A stretch of DNA of 52,057 nt from Microvirga sp. (GCA_031181145.1 JAPSLB010000035.1:1-52057); one strand, 5' to 3'. Positions 42,740 through 51,863 are shown, counted from the stretch's first letter. The notes: generated by a model from the sequence alone, not told the origin. Translations and numbers: made by a program.

Positions 42740-43453
42740 ATGGCGGAGCATATCGTCAGCTCCTACGACAACGACCTGCAGGCTCTCCGGCGACGCATCT
42801 CCGAGATGGGCGGCATTGCCGAAAAGATGCTCGTCGATGCGATCGGTGCCCTCGTGCGGCATGACACGGCCCTGGCGCAAACCGTCATCGCCTCGGACAA
42901 GCGCCTCGATCTGCTGCAGCGTGAGATCGAAGAGAACGCCATTCTCACCATCGCCCGCCGTCAGCCGCTGGCGGTGGACCTGCGCGAAACGATCTCGGCC
43001 ATTCGTGTCTCCGGCGACGTGGAGCGTATCGGAGACCTCGCCAAGAATATCGCGAAGCGGGCTCTGGCCATCGGCAGCGATTTCCAGCCGCAGAAGATCG
43101 TTCTCGGTCTCCAGCACATGAGCGATCTCGTGCTCGGACAGCTCAAGGACGTGCTCGATGCCTATGCCCAGCAGGATACGGCGCGTGCGCTCGACGTTTG
43201 GAAGCGCGATGGTGCCATCGATGCACTCTACACGTCGCTCTTCCGCGAGCTGTTGACCTACATGATGGAAGATCCGCGCAACATTTCGTTCTGCACGCAT
43301 CTCCTGTTCTGCGCCAAGAACATCGAGCGTATCGGGGACCACACTACCAATATCGCCGAGACGGTGCACTACCTCGTGACAGGCGAGACGCTGGCGATCG
43401 ACCGACCCAAGAATGACCGGTCCATCGATGCGAGCAGCGAGGTAGGAGCCTGA
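42740..43453 (+). CDS. phoU: Phosphate signalling protein PhoU
   Basis: PhoU couples Pst transport to PhoR and keeps the regulon off when phosphate is plentiful. The 237-residue product is all helical with two related three-helix halves; each carries the metal-cluster motif, seen as VERIGDLAKNIAKRA (about 94-108) and IERIGDHTTNIAE (about 195-207). AAGGAGG precedes the ATG. It lies between pstB and phoB in one transcript. Confidence 0.97.
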   Translation: MAEHIVSSYDNDLQALRRRISEMGGIAEKMLVDAIGALVRHDTALAQTVIASDKRLDLLQREIEENAILTIARRQPLAVDLRETISAIRVSGDVERIGDLAKNIAKRALAIGSDFQPQKIVLGLQHMSDLVLGQLKDVLDAYAQQDTARALDVWKRDGAIDALYTSLFRELLTYMMEDPRNISFCTHLLFCAKNIERIGDHTTNIAETVHYLVTGETLAIDRPKNDRSIDASSEVGA

Positions 43454-43455
43454 CG

Positions 43456-44178
43456 ATGGGGCCTCGCATCCTGATCGTGGAAGACGAGGAGCCATTGACG
43501 CTGCTCCTGCGCTACAATCTCGAGGCCGAAGGGTACGAGGTGGACAGCGTGTCCCGCGGAGATGAAGCCGAGATCCGCTTGCGCGAGCAGGTGCCCGACA
43601 TCGTGCTGCTCGACTGGATGCTGCCGGGCCTGTCCGGGATCGAGCTCTGCCGCCGCATCCGCGTGCGCCCAGAAACCGAGCGCTTGCCGGTGATCATGCT
43701 GACCGCGCGCGGCGAAGAGGGTGACCGCATCCGCGGCCTGTCAACGGGGGCCGACGATTACATCGTGAAGCCCTTCTCGGTGCCTGAGCTCCTCGCCCGC
43801 GTGCGGGCGCTTCTGCGCCGCGCGAAGCCCGGGCATGTGGCGACTCTGCTCCGGGCCGGGGACATGGAACTCGACCGCGAGACCCACCGGGTGCGCCGCG
43901 CCGGCACCGAGCTGCATTTGGGGCCCACGGAATTCCGTCTGCTCGAATTCCTCATGCAGAGTCCCGGCCGTGTCTTCTCCCGCGAGCATCTGCTCAACGC
44001 GGTCTGGGGGCACGACGTCTACATCGACGAGCGCACGGTGGACGTGCATGTGGGCCGCCTGCGCAAAGCCATCAATCTGCCCGATCTCCCCGACCCGATC
44101 CGCACCGTGCGCGGCGCGGGCTATTCCTTCGACGAAACCTTCGCCCGCGCCGAGCGGACGGCGAGCGCCGGGCGCTGA
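43456..44178 (+). CDS. phoB: Phosphate-regulon response regulator PhoB
   Basis: The 240-residue OmpR-family regulator binds Pho boxes when phosphorylated. The receiver domain (about 3-120) has the acidic pocket EDEE, the phospho-acceptor Asp53 in LLDWMLPG, the conserved Thr in MLTARGEE and Lys in YIVKPFS. The winged-helix domain (about 135-230) contains LGPTEFRLLEFLMQSPGRVFSRE and DERTVDVHVGRLRKAI. It starts two bases after the phoU stop and is last in the operon; a 26-bp perfect hairpin terminator follows. Confidence 0.96.
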   Translation: MGPRILIVEDEEPLTLLLRYNLEAEGYEVDSVSRGDEAEIRLREQVPDIVLLDWMLPGLSGIELCRRIRVRPETERLPVIMLTARGEEGDRIRGLSTGADDYIVKPFSVPELLARVRALLRRAKPGHVATLLRAGDMELDRETHRVRRAGTELHLGPTEFRLLEFLMQSPGRVFSREHLLNAVWGHDVYIDERTVDVHVGRLRKAINLPDLPDPIRTVRGAGYSFDETFARAERTASAGR

Positions 44179-44183
44179 TCGTT

Positions 44184-44240
44184 CATAGCCAAGAAAAAGG
44201 CCGCGCCGATCCCCTCGGCGCGGCCTTTTTCTTGGCTATG
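44184..44240. terminator. Bidirectional terminator with 26-bp perfect inverted repeat
   Basis: Bases 44184-44209 are fully complementary to 44215-44240 around a 5-base loop. The GC core (GGCCGCGCCGA) is flanked by AAAAA and TTTTT, so the stem works for phoB on one strand and gcrA on the other. Confidence 0.95.
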
Positions 44241-44251
44241 ACCTGGCGCAG

Positions 44252-44785
44252 TCAGGCGCGGGCCAGCTTGCGCTCACGCTTGCGGTCGGCCACCGGCTGG
44301 TAGGCAATGCGGGCGTGGTGGGTGCAGTAGGGGAGTCCCGTGATGGAGCGGGCGCCGCAGAACCGGAATTCCGGCTTCGTCGGGTCGCCCATGGGCCAAC
44401 GGCACATGGACTCGCGCAGGTCCATGATGGTGACGCGCTCCGACATAGGGATCGCCACATCATCCTCGTCGACGCTCGCCTCCGGCTCCTCCCGCACGGA
44501 CTGGAGCGAGATGGGGGCCAGAACCACGTTGCTATGGGTCTGAGGCGCGATCGGCGCCGGGGCGCTGGGGGTGCGGGTGACCTTGCGGGCACGGGGCGTG
44601 GTCGGAGCGGTTTTCACATCCTTGGCTCGGCCGGAGAGTCCGAGGCGGTGAACCTTGCCGATCACCGCATTGCGGGTCACGTTGCCGAGCTCGGCGGCGA
44701 TCTGGCTCGCGCTCAAGCCGTCGGTCCAGAGCTTCTTGAGAAGCTCGACCCGCTCATCCGTCCAAGTTGCGCCCGCATCTGTCAT
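44252..44785 (-). CDS. gcrA: Cell cycle regulator GcrA
   Basis: GcrA binds RNA polymerase with sigma-70 and activates promoters with CcrM-methylated GANTC sites in Alphaproteobacteria. The 177-residue product has the N-terminal DNA-binding helices (about 7-50, WTDERVELLKKLWTDGLSASQIAAEL, then NAVIGKVHRLGLSGR), a Pro/Ala-rich linker and a C-terminal polymerase-binding domain with CRWPMGDP, FRFCGA and YCTHHARIAYQP, whose cysteines and histidines are conserved. GGAGG lies some 14 bases before the ATG. Several GANTC sites lie upstream (44827, 44947, 44960). Confidence 0.96.
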   Translation of the reverse strand: MTDAGATWTDERVELLKKLWTDGLSASQIAAELGNVTRNAVIGKVHRLGLSGRAKDVKTAPTTPRARKVTRTPSAPAPIAPQTHSNVVLAPISLQSVREEPEASVDEDDVAIPMSERVTIMDLRESMCRWPMGDPTKPEFRFCGARSITGLPYCTHHARIAYQPVADRKRERKLARA

Positions 44786-45174
44786 TTTTAAAACCTGCCT
44801 CCATCGTGGCGGCCTCTTTGAACCCGGAATCCTCTACACTCGCGGACAGAAACTCGATGTCCGACCGCGTTGAGAGGGTCGCTCCTGAGGGTGAAAGCCG
44901 CCGCACGAATGCTGTACTCGACTGACTTGAAGTTACAGGATGGGTGGACTCGGGCGCAAGAGTCCCCAGTTGCCCCCTGTCGTTTTCCCCAGGGAACTCT
45001 CCTGGGGCGCCGCGCGAAAAAGCGCGCCGGGTCTTGCGCCGATCCGGCTTTTGCGGGCAGGCGCGTGGCGCGAGTAATGGAGCATCCGATTGACCCAGAA
45101 TGTGGATTCCGCCCTCCAGGTCCCAGGCTCCGGCGGAAAATCTCCCCGTGATCGGTCACTTCATTTCTCTTGAA
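44786..45174. other. Divergent gcrA-argD intergenic region
   Basis: No credible gene. It contains gcrA's promoter, five GANTC sites counting 45105 and 45199, the hairpin CCCCAGG-GAACTCT-CCTGGGG (44987-45007), and a partial palindromic repeat copy (45079-45110). Confidence 0.6.
45079..45110. repeat. Partial copy of the 19.2-kb palindromic repeat
   Basis: GAGCATCCGATTGACCCAGA...TGTGGATTCC matches the left arm and inner GTGGATTC of the element at 19203 with a few changes; the right arm is not recognisable. Confidence 0.5.
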
Positions 45175-45202
45175 TTGACAGGGTCTCGCTCCTCGGTAGA
45201 AT
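45175..45202 (+). promoter_or_regulatory. Near-consensus sigma-70 promoter of argD operon
   Basis: TTGACA (45175-45180), 16-base spacer and TAGAAT (45197-45202). A GAATC (GANTC) overlaps the -10. Transcription would start near 45209, at the foot of the leader hairpin. Confidence 0.88.
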
Positions 45203-45211
45203 CCCTGCCGT

Positions 45212-45252
45212 GCCGCCCCGCCTGGGCGGCGCTTTCTTTTTAAAGGCCCAGG
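45212..45252 (+). promoter_or_regulatory. Attenuator-like argD leader with competing hairpins
   Basis: Hairpin A: GCCGCCC (45212-45218) with GGGCGGC (45224-45230), followed by CTTTCTTTTT, a terminator shape. Hairpin B: CCTGGGC (45221-45227) with GCCCAGG (45246-45252). Both use 45224-45227 and so exclude each other. No leader peptide is seen. Confidence 0.65.
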
Positions 45253-45302
45253 GCTGACATCCAGGTGCGACCTTGGGTCTCCATCAGAGGCGGAGATATC
45301 CC

Positions 45303-46511
45303 GTGACATCGCCATTGCTGCCGACCTATGCGCGCGCCGAATTGTCCTTCGAGAAGGGGGAGGGCTCCTGGCTCTACGGCCGAGACGGGCAGCGATATCT
45401 CGATTTCGGGGCCGGCATCGCCGTCAATTCCCTGGGCCATGCCCATCCGCACCTCGTCGAGGCACTCACCCAGCAGGCCTCCAAGCTCTGGCACACCTCG
45501 AACCTGTTCCAGATTCCGGAAGGCGAGCGCCTGGCCCAGCGGCTGGTGGAGAACACTTTCGCCGACGTGGTCTTCTTCTCCAATTCCGGCGCCGAGGCAA
45601 ATGAGGCGGCCGTGAAGATGGCCCGCAAGTATCATCACGCCGGCGGCCGTCCCGAGCGCTTCCGGATCATCACGTTCGAGGGGGCCTTCCATGGCCGGAC
45701 GCTCGCCACCATCGCGGCCGGCGGCCAGGCCAAGTATCTCGAAGGCTTCGGCCCCAAGGTCGAGGGGTTCGATCAGGTTCCCCTCAACGATCTCGAAGCC
45801 CTGAAGGCCGCAATCGGCCCGGAGACAGCCGCCCTGATGATCGAGCCGATCCAGGGCGAAGGCGGCATCCGCCTGGTGGACAACGCTTTCCTCAAGGAGC
45901 TGCGGGCTCTCTGCGACCGGCATGGCCTTCTCCTGATCTTCGACGAGATCCAGACCGGAGTCGGCCGCACGGGCAAGCTCTTCGCCTATGAGTGGACGGG
46001 CGTGACGCCCGACATCATGTCGGTGGCCAAAGGCATCGGCGGCGGCTTCCCGCTGGGGGCATGCTTGGCGACGGCCGAGGCCGCACGGGGCATGACCGTG
46101 GGAACGCACGGCACCACCTTCGGCGGAAATCCGCTCGCCATGGCGGTTGGAAACGCCGTGCTCGACGTGATCCTCGCCCCCGGCTTCCTGAAGGACGTCG
46201 AGCGCAAAGGGCTCCTGTTGAAGCAGCGCATGGCCGAGCTGAAGGATCGCCACCCCGCCGCCATCGCGGAGGTTCGCGGCCTCGGGCTCATGATGGGCCT
46301 GCGCACCGCCGTGCCCAACACCGGCTTCATCGCGGCCGCCCGCGATCAGAAGATCATTCTGATCGGCGCAGGCGACAACGTAGCCCGGCTTCTGCCGCCG
46401 CTCATCATTTCCGATGCGGATATCTCGGAAGCCTTCGATCGTCTGGATGCCGCCTGCGCGGCCATGGAAACCGGGCTGAAGACCCAAGCTCGGTCGGGAG
46501 CAACTCAATGA
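45303..46511 (+). CDS. argD: Acetylornithine aminotransferase ArgD
   Basis: ArgD transfers an amino group from glutamate to N-acetylglutamate semialdehyde, giving N-acetylornithine, and may also serve lysine synthesis. The 402-residue class III PLP aminotransferase shows [35 protein letters not shown], the [16 protein letters not shown] stretch with the PLP Asp, and the PLP lysine at residue 243 in [15 protein letters not shown], then [13 protein letters not shown]. The GTG at 45303 with GGCGGAG ahead starts the usual family N-terminus; a TTG at 45273 lies in the leader. It overlaps argF by four bases and leads argD-argF-hslO behind an attenuator-like leader. Confidence 0.95.
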   Translation: MTSPLLPTYARAELSFEKGEGSWLYGRDGQRYLDFGAGIAVNSLGHAHPHLVEALTQQASKLWHTSNLFQIPEGERLAQRLVENTFADVVFFSNSGAEANEAAVKMARKYHHAGGRPERFRIITFEGAFHGRTLATIAAGGQAKYLEGFGPKVEGFDQVPLNDLEALKAAIGPETAALMIEPIQGEGGIRLVDNAFLKELRALCDRHGLLLIFDEIQTGVGRTGKLFAYEWTGVTPDIMSVAKGIGGGFPLGACLATAEAARGMTVGTHGTTFGGNPLAMAVGNAVLDVILAPGFLKDVERKGLLLKQRMAELKDRHPAAIAEVRGLGLMMGLRTAVPNTGFIAAARDQKIILIGAGDNVARLLPPLIISDADISEAFDRLDAACAAMETGLKTQARSGATQ

Positions 46512-47434
46512 AACTCCGTCATTTTCTCGATCTCAGCGACTTCTCGGGCGATCAGATCCGCCACATCCTGAAGGTCGGCGCCGAAATCAAGGCCAAGCGC
46601 CGCCGGGGTGAGCGCGCCAAGGAGCGCCCGCTCGAAGGCAAGACGCTCGCCATGGTCTTCGACAAGCCCTCCACCCGCACCCGTGTGTCCTTCGACGTGG
46701 GCATGCGCGAGCTGGGCGGCGAGACCCTGATGCTCACGGGCAAGGAGATGCAGCTTGGCCGCGGTGAGAGCATCGCCGATACGGCACGTGTCCTCTCCCG
46801 CTATGTGGACGCCATCATGATCCGCACCCTCGATCACGCCATGGTGACGGAACTGGCGCAGTACGCCTCGATCCCTGTGATCAACGGCCTGACCAAAATG
46901 ACGCATCCGTGCCAGATCATGGCCGACATCATGACCTACGAGGAACATAACGGCTCCATCCAGGGGCGGACGATTGCCTGGGTGGGGGATGCCAACAACG
47001 TGCTCGCCTCCTGGATACACGCCTCCGCTCGGCTGGATTTCACGCTCCGGATCGCATCCCCGCCGGAACTTGCTCCGCGCCCGGAGCTTTTGTCCTGGGC
47101 AAAGCAGGAAGGAGCACGGATCAGCGTGACGACCGACGCCTTCGAGGCGGCAGAGGGGGCCGACGCCATCGTCACCGATTGCTGGGTCTCCATGGGCGAT
47201 GATGACGAGTTCCGCCGCCACAACCTCCTGAAGCCGTATCAGGTGAACAGCAGGTTGATGGGGGTTGCCGCCAAGAACGCCGTGTTCATGCACTGCCTGC
47301 CGGCACATCGCGGCGAGGAAGTGACGGACGACGTCATGGACGGCCCGCAATCCGTGGTCTTCGATGAGGCCGAGAACCGGCTTCACGCACAGAAAGGCAT
47401 CCTGGCGTGGTGCCTTGGAGCAGCAAGCGCATGA
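46508..47434 (+). CDS. argF: Ornithine carbamoyltransferase ArgF
   Basis: ArgF makes citrulline from ornithine and carbamoyl phosphate. The 308-residue product carries the carbamoyl-phosphate loop STRTR (residues 55-59), MRTLDH-type [13 protein letters not shown] (about 137-140), the ornithine-binding DCWVSMGDD (about 226-234) and the catalytic HCLPAHRG (about 266-273). The ATG overlaps the argD stop (ATGA), and its own stop overlaps hslO the same way. A longer frame from 45992 is only a fusion with an argD shadow. Confidence 0.97.
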   Translation: MKLRHFLDLSDFSGDQIRHILKVGAEIKAKRRRGERAKERPLEGKTLAMVFDKPSTRTRVSFDVGMRELGGETLMLTGKEMQLGRGESIADTARVLSRYVDAIMIRTLDHAMVTELAQYASIPVINGLTKMTHPCQIMADIMTYEEHNGSIQGRTIAWVGDANNVLASWIHASARLDFTLRIASPPELAPRPELLSWAKQEGARISVTTDAFEAAEGADAIVTDCWVSMGDDDEFRRHNLLKPYQVNSRLMGVAAKNAVFMHCLPAHRGEEVTDDVMDGPQSVVFDEAENRLHAQKGILAWCLGAASA

Positions 47435-48420
47435 GTTCAACTTCGTTCGAGGGACATGACGACGTCGTTCTGCCGTTCTCGGTGGAGCCTCTCGACGTGC
47501 GTGGGCGCGTGGTGCGCCTCGGTCCCTCCGTCGACACCATCCTGGCCCGTCACGGTTACCCGGCTCTGGTCGCCCGCGTCATCGGCGAGGCGGCGGCGCT
47601 CACCGTCATGCTCGGCGCGTCGCTGAAGCTCGAAGGCCGCTTTCAGCTCCAGACGAAGACCGACGGCATCATCGACATGGTGGTGGTGGACTTCAATGCG
47701 CCCGACAGGCTTCGCGCCACGGCTCGCTTCGATCAGGAGAAGCTGGACGCTCTCGGGTCCGGCACGCCGAGCACCGGCGAGCTTCTCGGCTCCGGCTATC
47801 TCGCCATGACGATCGATCAGGGCACGGACCGGAGCCGCTATCAAGGCGTGGTTGCGCTCGAGGGCCAGGGCTTCGAGGAGGCCGCGCATCAGTATTTCCG
47901 GCAGTCGGAGCAGATCCCGACGCAGGTGCGCCTTGCGGTCGCCGAGCAGTTCGAGAACGGACGCCATACCTATCGTGCGGGCGGTCTGATGATCCAGTTC
48001 CTGCCGTCCTCGCCCGAGCGCCTGCGCCAGGCGGATCTCGATCCCGGCGATATTCCGGAGGGGCATCCCTCCAACGATCTCGGCGCGCCGTCCGAGGACG
48101 ATGCGTGGCTCGAGGCCAAGTCGCTGCTGGGAACGGTGGAGGATCACGAACTCATCGATCCTGGCGTGTCGAGCGAGCGGCTGCTCTACCGGCTCTTCCA
48201 CGAGCGCGGCGTGCGCGTTTTCGAGGGGCAGCACGTGCATGAGGAATGCACCTGCTCGCATGAGCGCATCATGGGCATGATGCGCCGCTTCTCTCCGCAG
48301 GATCGCCGCGACATGGTCGGCGACAACGGGCGTATCGGCATCACCTGCGAATTCTGCTCGCGCTTCTACGATCTCGATCCGGCCGAATTGGAGGCCGAGA
48401 TCACCAGGACGGAAGCGTAG
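47431..48420 (+). CDS. hslO: Redox-regulated chaperone Hsp33 (HslO)
   Basis: HslO is a chaperone activated by oxidation: its C-terminal zinc site loses zinc when its cysteines form disulfides, and it then holds unfolding proteins. The 329-residue product has the N-terminal domain with RGRVVRLG and [18 protein letters not shown], a linker, and the zinc motif: CTC near residue 271 and CEFC near residue 309, the expected CxC...CxxC. It starts by ATGA overlap with argF. Its place in the arginine operon is common in Rhizobiales. Confidence 0.95.
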   Translation: MSSTSFEGHDDVVLPFSVEPLDVRGRVVRLGPSVDTILARHGYPALVARVIGEAAALTVMLGASLKLEGRFQLQTKTDGIIDMVVVDFNAPDRLRATARFDQEKLDALGSGTPSTGELLGSGYLAMTIDQGTDRSRYQGVVALEGQGFEEAAHQYFRQSEQIPTQVRLAVAEQFENGRHTYRAGGLMIQFLPSSPERLRQADLDPGDIPEGHPSNDLGAPSEDDAWLEAKSLLGTVEDHELIDPGVSSERLLYRLFHERGVRVFEGQHVHEECTCSHERIMGMMRRFSPQDRRDMVGDNGRIGITCEFCSRFYDLDPAELEAEITRTEA

Positions 48421-48447
48421 AATCCGCTCTCGCTACCGTGTCCTCGC

Positions 48448-48476
48448 CGGCATGGCGGGCTTGTCCCGCCATGCCG
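48448..48476. repeat. 12-bp perfect palindrome between convergent hslO and argE
   Basis: CGGCATGGCGGG (48448-48459) pairs with CCCGCCATGCCG (48465-48476), loop CTTGT. It lacks a T run; it may aid Rho-type ending for both genes or be a REP-like element with the shared CTTGT loop. Confidence 0.6.
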
Positions 48477-48487
48477 TGGGGCGGTTG

Positions 48488-49660
48488 CTATGACAAGGCG
48501 CACGTCGCCGCCAATCGGCGCATGAAGGCGGCGCCCGCCTCCAGTTGATCGAGCGTGATGTACTCGTCCGCCTGATGCGCCTGGTTGATGGAGCCGGGGC
48601 CGCAGACGACGGTGGGAATCCCGGCTGCCTGGAAGTGGCCGGCCTCCGTCCCGAACGGCACCGTCTTCGTACGGTTCTTGCCCGCGAGGCGCAGTGCCAG
48701 CGTTTCCGCGAACGATCCGGGCTGGGGCGCAAGACCGGGAACATGAGCATGAAGCTTTGTCTCGATGCGTCCGAACTCCCCGAAACGGTTGAGCCGCTTG
48801 AGCGCGACCTCCTGCGCGAACTTTTCGAGCCTCTCCGGAATCTCGTTCGGATTCTGGCTGGGCAGGCCCCGGAACTCCCAATGGAACGTGCAGGACTTCG
48901 AGATGATATTGCGCGCCGTGCCACCTGAGATGACGCCCACATGGACGGTGGTGTAGGGCGGGTCGAACCGTCCGCTGGTGTCGCCTCGCTCCATCATCTC
49001 GTCCGCGACGCGGTTGAGTTCCGCGATCATCTCCGCAGCCGTCATCACGGCGCTTGCGCCGAGATAGGGCTTGGACGAGTGCGCCTCCAGACCATGCACC
49101 GTCGTCGTGAAGGTCACGACGCTCTTGTGGGCATCGACAACCTCCAGCATCGTCGGTTCCCCGACGATCACCGCTTTCGGCAATGGAAGATCATGCCCGA
49201 GCCGGCGGATGGTGTCGACGACGCCGAGGCACGTGGTCTCCTCGTCGTAGGAGAGCATGATATGTATCGGTGTCTTGAGGTCGGCGGCCAGAAATTCAGG
49301 GACCAACGCGAGCGCCAGCGCATCGAAGGCCTTCATGTCCACCGCGCCGCGTCCATAGGCGCGTCCGTTCTCGACGCGCAGGGTGAACGGGTCCGACGTC
49401 CAGGGCTGCCCGACCACGGGCACCACGTCCGTATGGCCGGACAGCACCACGCCGCCCTCGTTCTGCGGGCCGATGGTGGCATAGAGCGCGGCCTTGTCGC
49501 CGGCTTCATTCGGCACGCGCACGAAAGGCACGTTCCAGCTCTCAAGATAGGCTTCGACGAATTCGATGAGAGCAAGGTTCGATTTCGCACTCTCCGTGTC
49601 GAACGAAACAAGCTTTGCCAGCATTTCGAGCGGCGTCAGCCGCTGACCGTTGGAAGACAT
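48488..49660 (-). CDS. argE: Acetylornithine deacetylase ArgE
   Basis: ArgE removes the acetyl group from N-acetylornithine in arginine synthesis. The 390-residue zinc hydrolase of the M20 family has SGHTDVVPV (about 74-82) with its metal His, YGRGAVDMKAF (about 101-111) with the bridging Asp, DEETTCLG (about 138-145) with the catalytic Glu and metal Glu region, a dimerisation domain (about 180-290) and the final metal His in FGTEAGHFQAAG. Its ATG is seven bases after the apaG stop, whose TGA overlaps the GAGG ribosome site, so the two are coupled. Confidence 0.93.
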   Translation of the reverse strand: MSSNGQRLTPLEMLAKLVSFDTESAKSNLALIEFVEAYLESWNVPFVRVPNEAGDKAALYATIGPQNEGGVVLSGHTDVVPVVGQPWTSDPFTLRVENGRAYGRGAVDMKAFDALALALVPEFLAADLKTPIHIMLSYDEETTCLGVVDTIRRLGHDLPLPKAVIVGEPTMLEVVDAHKSVVTFTTTVHGLEAHSSKPYLGASAVMTAAEMIAELNRVADEMMERGDTSGRFDPPYTTVHVGVISGGTARNIISKSCTFHWEFRGLPSQNPNEIPERLEKFAQEVALKRLNRFGEFGRIETKLHAHVPGLAPQPGSFAETLALRLAGKNRTKTVPFGTEAGHFQAAGIPTVVCGPGSINQAHQADEYITLDQLEAGAAFMRRLAATCALS

Positions 49661-49667
49661 GAAAACC

Positions 49668-50060
49668 TCAGTGCAGCACGCGCTTGCTGCGCGGCATGTC
49701 GAGTGAAAAGGCCGGTATCTCGGCTTCGAAGGTTTCGCCGTTGGCGGTTTCCATCACATAGCTGCCCTGCATGGTGCCGCTCGGCGTCGTCAGCGGACAG
49801 CCGCTCGTATAGCTGTAGCTTTCGCCTGGGCCAAGCACCGGTTCTTCGCCGACCACGCCTGCGCCGCGCACTTCCTGGACCCGACCATGCTCGTCGGTGA
49901 TGCGCCAGTAGCGGGCGCGAAGCTGCACGCGCTCCAGACTCAGGTTGATGATCTCGACCGTGTAGGCGAAAAAGTACCGGTTTTCGTCGGGCGAGGATTC
50001 TTCCGGCAGAAAGCGGGGTATCACGGTCACGCTGATGCCGCGAGTGACGGCCTTGTACAT
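49668..50060 (-). CDS. apaG: Co2+/Mg2+ efflux-associated protein ApaG
   Basis: The 130-residue product is an ApaG protein, an immunoglobulin-like beta-sandwich. It shows the family [16 protein letters not shown] opening, [32 protein letters not shown] and the Gly-rich [19 protein letters not shown] (about 77-95), then TMQGSYVM. Its role in cells is unsettled; it is linked to cobalt and magnesium tolerance. AAGGGA lies nine bases before the ATG. It is the first gene of an apaG-argE pair. Confidence 0.95.
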   Translation of the reverse strand: MYKAVTRGISVTVIPRFLPEESSPDENRYFFAYTVEIINLSLERVQLRARYWRITDEHGRVQEVRGAGVVGEEPVLGPGESYSYTSGCPLTTPSGTMQGSYVMETANGETFEAEIPAFSLDMPRSKRVLH

Positions 50061-50463
50061 GAGTGGTCCCTTGGCCAGTAGTGGAATGCCGATCCTTCGT
50101 GGTAAGGCCGCCTTTGGGCCCCGTCAATCGAGGCCGAGGATGGACGCGCTGCGTCCGGGGCATGAGGCCGCGAAGGAGCGCTCTTGCTCGAAGCCGCGCT
50201 GACCGGACCCGCGGCGGCTCCACCAACGTCACCCTATTCCAGGCCCGATCCGCGGGTGCCGCTTCCCTCATGCCGGGCGGGCGCCTATCGCCGGTCGTCG
50301 CCCATTGCCGGGTTAACCTTCATGAGGGCCTTTGGCCGGACAGGGCTGGCCTCGCGCGCTTTTCCCGACGAGAATGGTGAAACGGATCGACAATTCCGTT
50401 ACATGGCTTCGACAGCTAAGCTAAGAACACTCGAGTAAGGGCAATAAGCCCTGGAAATAGGTC
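50061..50463. other. 403-base gap before the dCTP deaminase gene
   Basis: No convincing gene. It holds CCCTCATG (50265-50272) and CATGAGGG (50321-50328), a perfect 8-bp pair enclosing a GGGCG/CGCCC pair, and AACGGA-N8-TCCGTT near 50381-50400. A structured RNA or regulatory region is possible. Confidence 0.4.
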
Positions 50464-51555
50464 ATGGTTGCGTTGAAGGACGGAATTCAATCGGCTGATG
50501 CCATCATGCGCCTTGCGGAAGCGGGCGCGATCAAACCGGAGACGCCGTTCGCCTCCGATCAGGTCCAGCCTGCAAGCCTGGATCTGAGGCTGGGGCGTAG
50601 GGCCTATCGGGTCCGCGCCAGCTTTCTGCCGGGCCGCAACCACACGGTCAGGGACCGCCTGGAGCAGCTGAGCTTCCACGAAATCGATCTTTCGGCCGGC
50701 GCCATTCTGGAGACGGGCAGCGTCTATATCGCCGAACTCCAGGAAAGCCTGGCCCTGTCGGGCGACCTGTCGGCAGCCGCGAACCCCAAGAGCTCGACCG
50801 GGCGCATCGATGTGTTCACCCGCGTCATCACGGACCGCAGCCAGGAATTCGACACCATCGGCGCAGGCTATAAGGGTCCGCTTTATGCGGAAATTTCGCC
50901 TCGCACCTTCCCCGTGCTGGTGCGGACCGGCACCCGTCTATCGCAGCTGCGGCTGCGCAAGGGTGAGGTGCGCCTGAGCGATGCCGAGCTCCATGCACTC
51001 CACCAGCGCGAGCGGGTCGTGACCTCGACCGAGCCCTCGATTCAGGACGGGGTCGCCGTCAGCGTCGATCTGGCGGGCTTCGGCACGGACAGGCTCATCG
51101 GCTACCGTGCCAAGCGCCATACGGGTCTGGTGGACGTGGACAAGCCGGGCTCCTGCCGGATCGCGGATTTCTGGGAGCCGCTCTATGCGGACGCGTCCCG
51201 CACGCTCATCCTGGATCCGGGCCAGTTCTACATCCTGGCTTCGAAGGAAGCCGTCCACGTGCCGCCGGACTATGCCGCCGAGATGGTGCCGTTCGACCCG
51301 CTCGTGGGTGAATTCCGTGTCCATTACGCCGGCTTCTTCGATCCTGGCTTCGGCCATGCCGGGGCAGGAGGGGAGGGGGCCCGCGCCGTTCTCGAGGTCC
51401 GCTCCCGCGACGTGCCCTTCATTCTGGAGGATGGGCAGATCGTCGGGCGCCTCGTTTACGAGCGCATGGCCGAGCGCCCCCGGGTGCTCTATGGGGCAGG
51501 AGCGGGGTCCAACTATCAGGCTCAGGGCCTGAAGCTGTCTAAGCACTTCCGGTAA
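50464..51555 (+). CDS. dcd: Two-domain 2'-deoxycytidine 5'-triphosphate deaminase
   Basis: The enzyme deaminates dCTP to dUTP, the source of dUMP for thymidylate. The 363-residue product is about twice the usual 190-residue Dcd and belongs to the long alphaproteobacterial family in which two trimer-fold units are fused. In the first half, VQPASLDLRLGRRAYRV, PKSSTGRIDVFTRV and YKGPLYAEISPRTF carry the active-site Ser/Arg/Glu-type residues; the second half repeats the fold (FYILASKEAVHVPPDYAAEMVPFD, and VGEFRVHYAGFFDPGFGH) and seems to supply its own motifs. The ATG at 50464 is the first good start. It is a single gene. Confidence 0.9.
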   Translation: MVALKDGIQSADAIMRLAEAGAIKPETPFASDQVQPASLDLRLGRRAYRVRASFLPGRNHTVRDRLEQLSFHEIDLSAGAILETGSVYIAELQESLALSGDLSAAANPKSSTGRIDVFTRVITDRSQEFDTIGAGYKGPLYAEISPRTFPVLVRTGTRLSQLRLRKGEVRLSDAELHALHQRERVVTSTEPSIQDGVAVSVDLAGFGTDRLIGYRAKRHTGLVDVDKPGSCRIADFWEPLYADASRTLILDPGQFYILASKEAVHVPPDYAAEMVPFDPLVGEFRVHYAGFFDPGFGHAGAGGEGARAVLEVRSRDVPFILEDGQIVGRLVYERMAERPRVLYGAGAGSNYQAQGLKLSKHFR

Positions 51556-51863
51556 GGGTCGGAGCACTTCCGGCACGGCTGGTCTGGCTCACGGAGGCGA
51601 TCCGAGGAACCGGAGAGAGCCGGCATCAGGAGTCTCGAGCCCGTCCGCGGGCCGCTCTTCGATAGTGCAAGCGCGCGAAACGGTGAGGTTCGGGAGCTTC
51701 ATCACGGCAACTACCGTCATGCGGGCTTCCCGGGCCGGCTCTGTCAGAAGGGTGGAATTTCGGGACCGAGAGGCTCCGGACGGGGAGGTCCCTGGCTTGC
51801 TGCTGCGGCCAGGAACATCCTGCCCGAGGCGGGCTCGTCCGCGAGACAGAGGACGCTTCGGGC
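51556..51863. other. Intergenic stretch before tRNA-Gly
   Basis: No gene supported. It starts with a direct repeat of AGCACTTCCGG (51540-51550 and 51562-51572) that straddles the dcd stop, and contains a small GCCCG-TCCG-CGGGC stem at 51639-51652. Confidence 0.5.

Noticed and set aside
45992..47434. 480-codon frame that joins part of argD's region to argF
   Set aside because: The first 170 codons are an out-of-frame Arg/His-rich reading of argD; real ArgF begins at ATG 46508.
50063..50438. Two short forward frames of 105 and 84 codons before dcd
   Set aside because: Arg/Ser/Pro-rich composition and no translation signals; more consistent with non-coding DNA.
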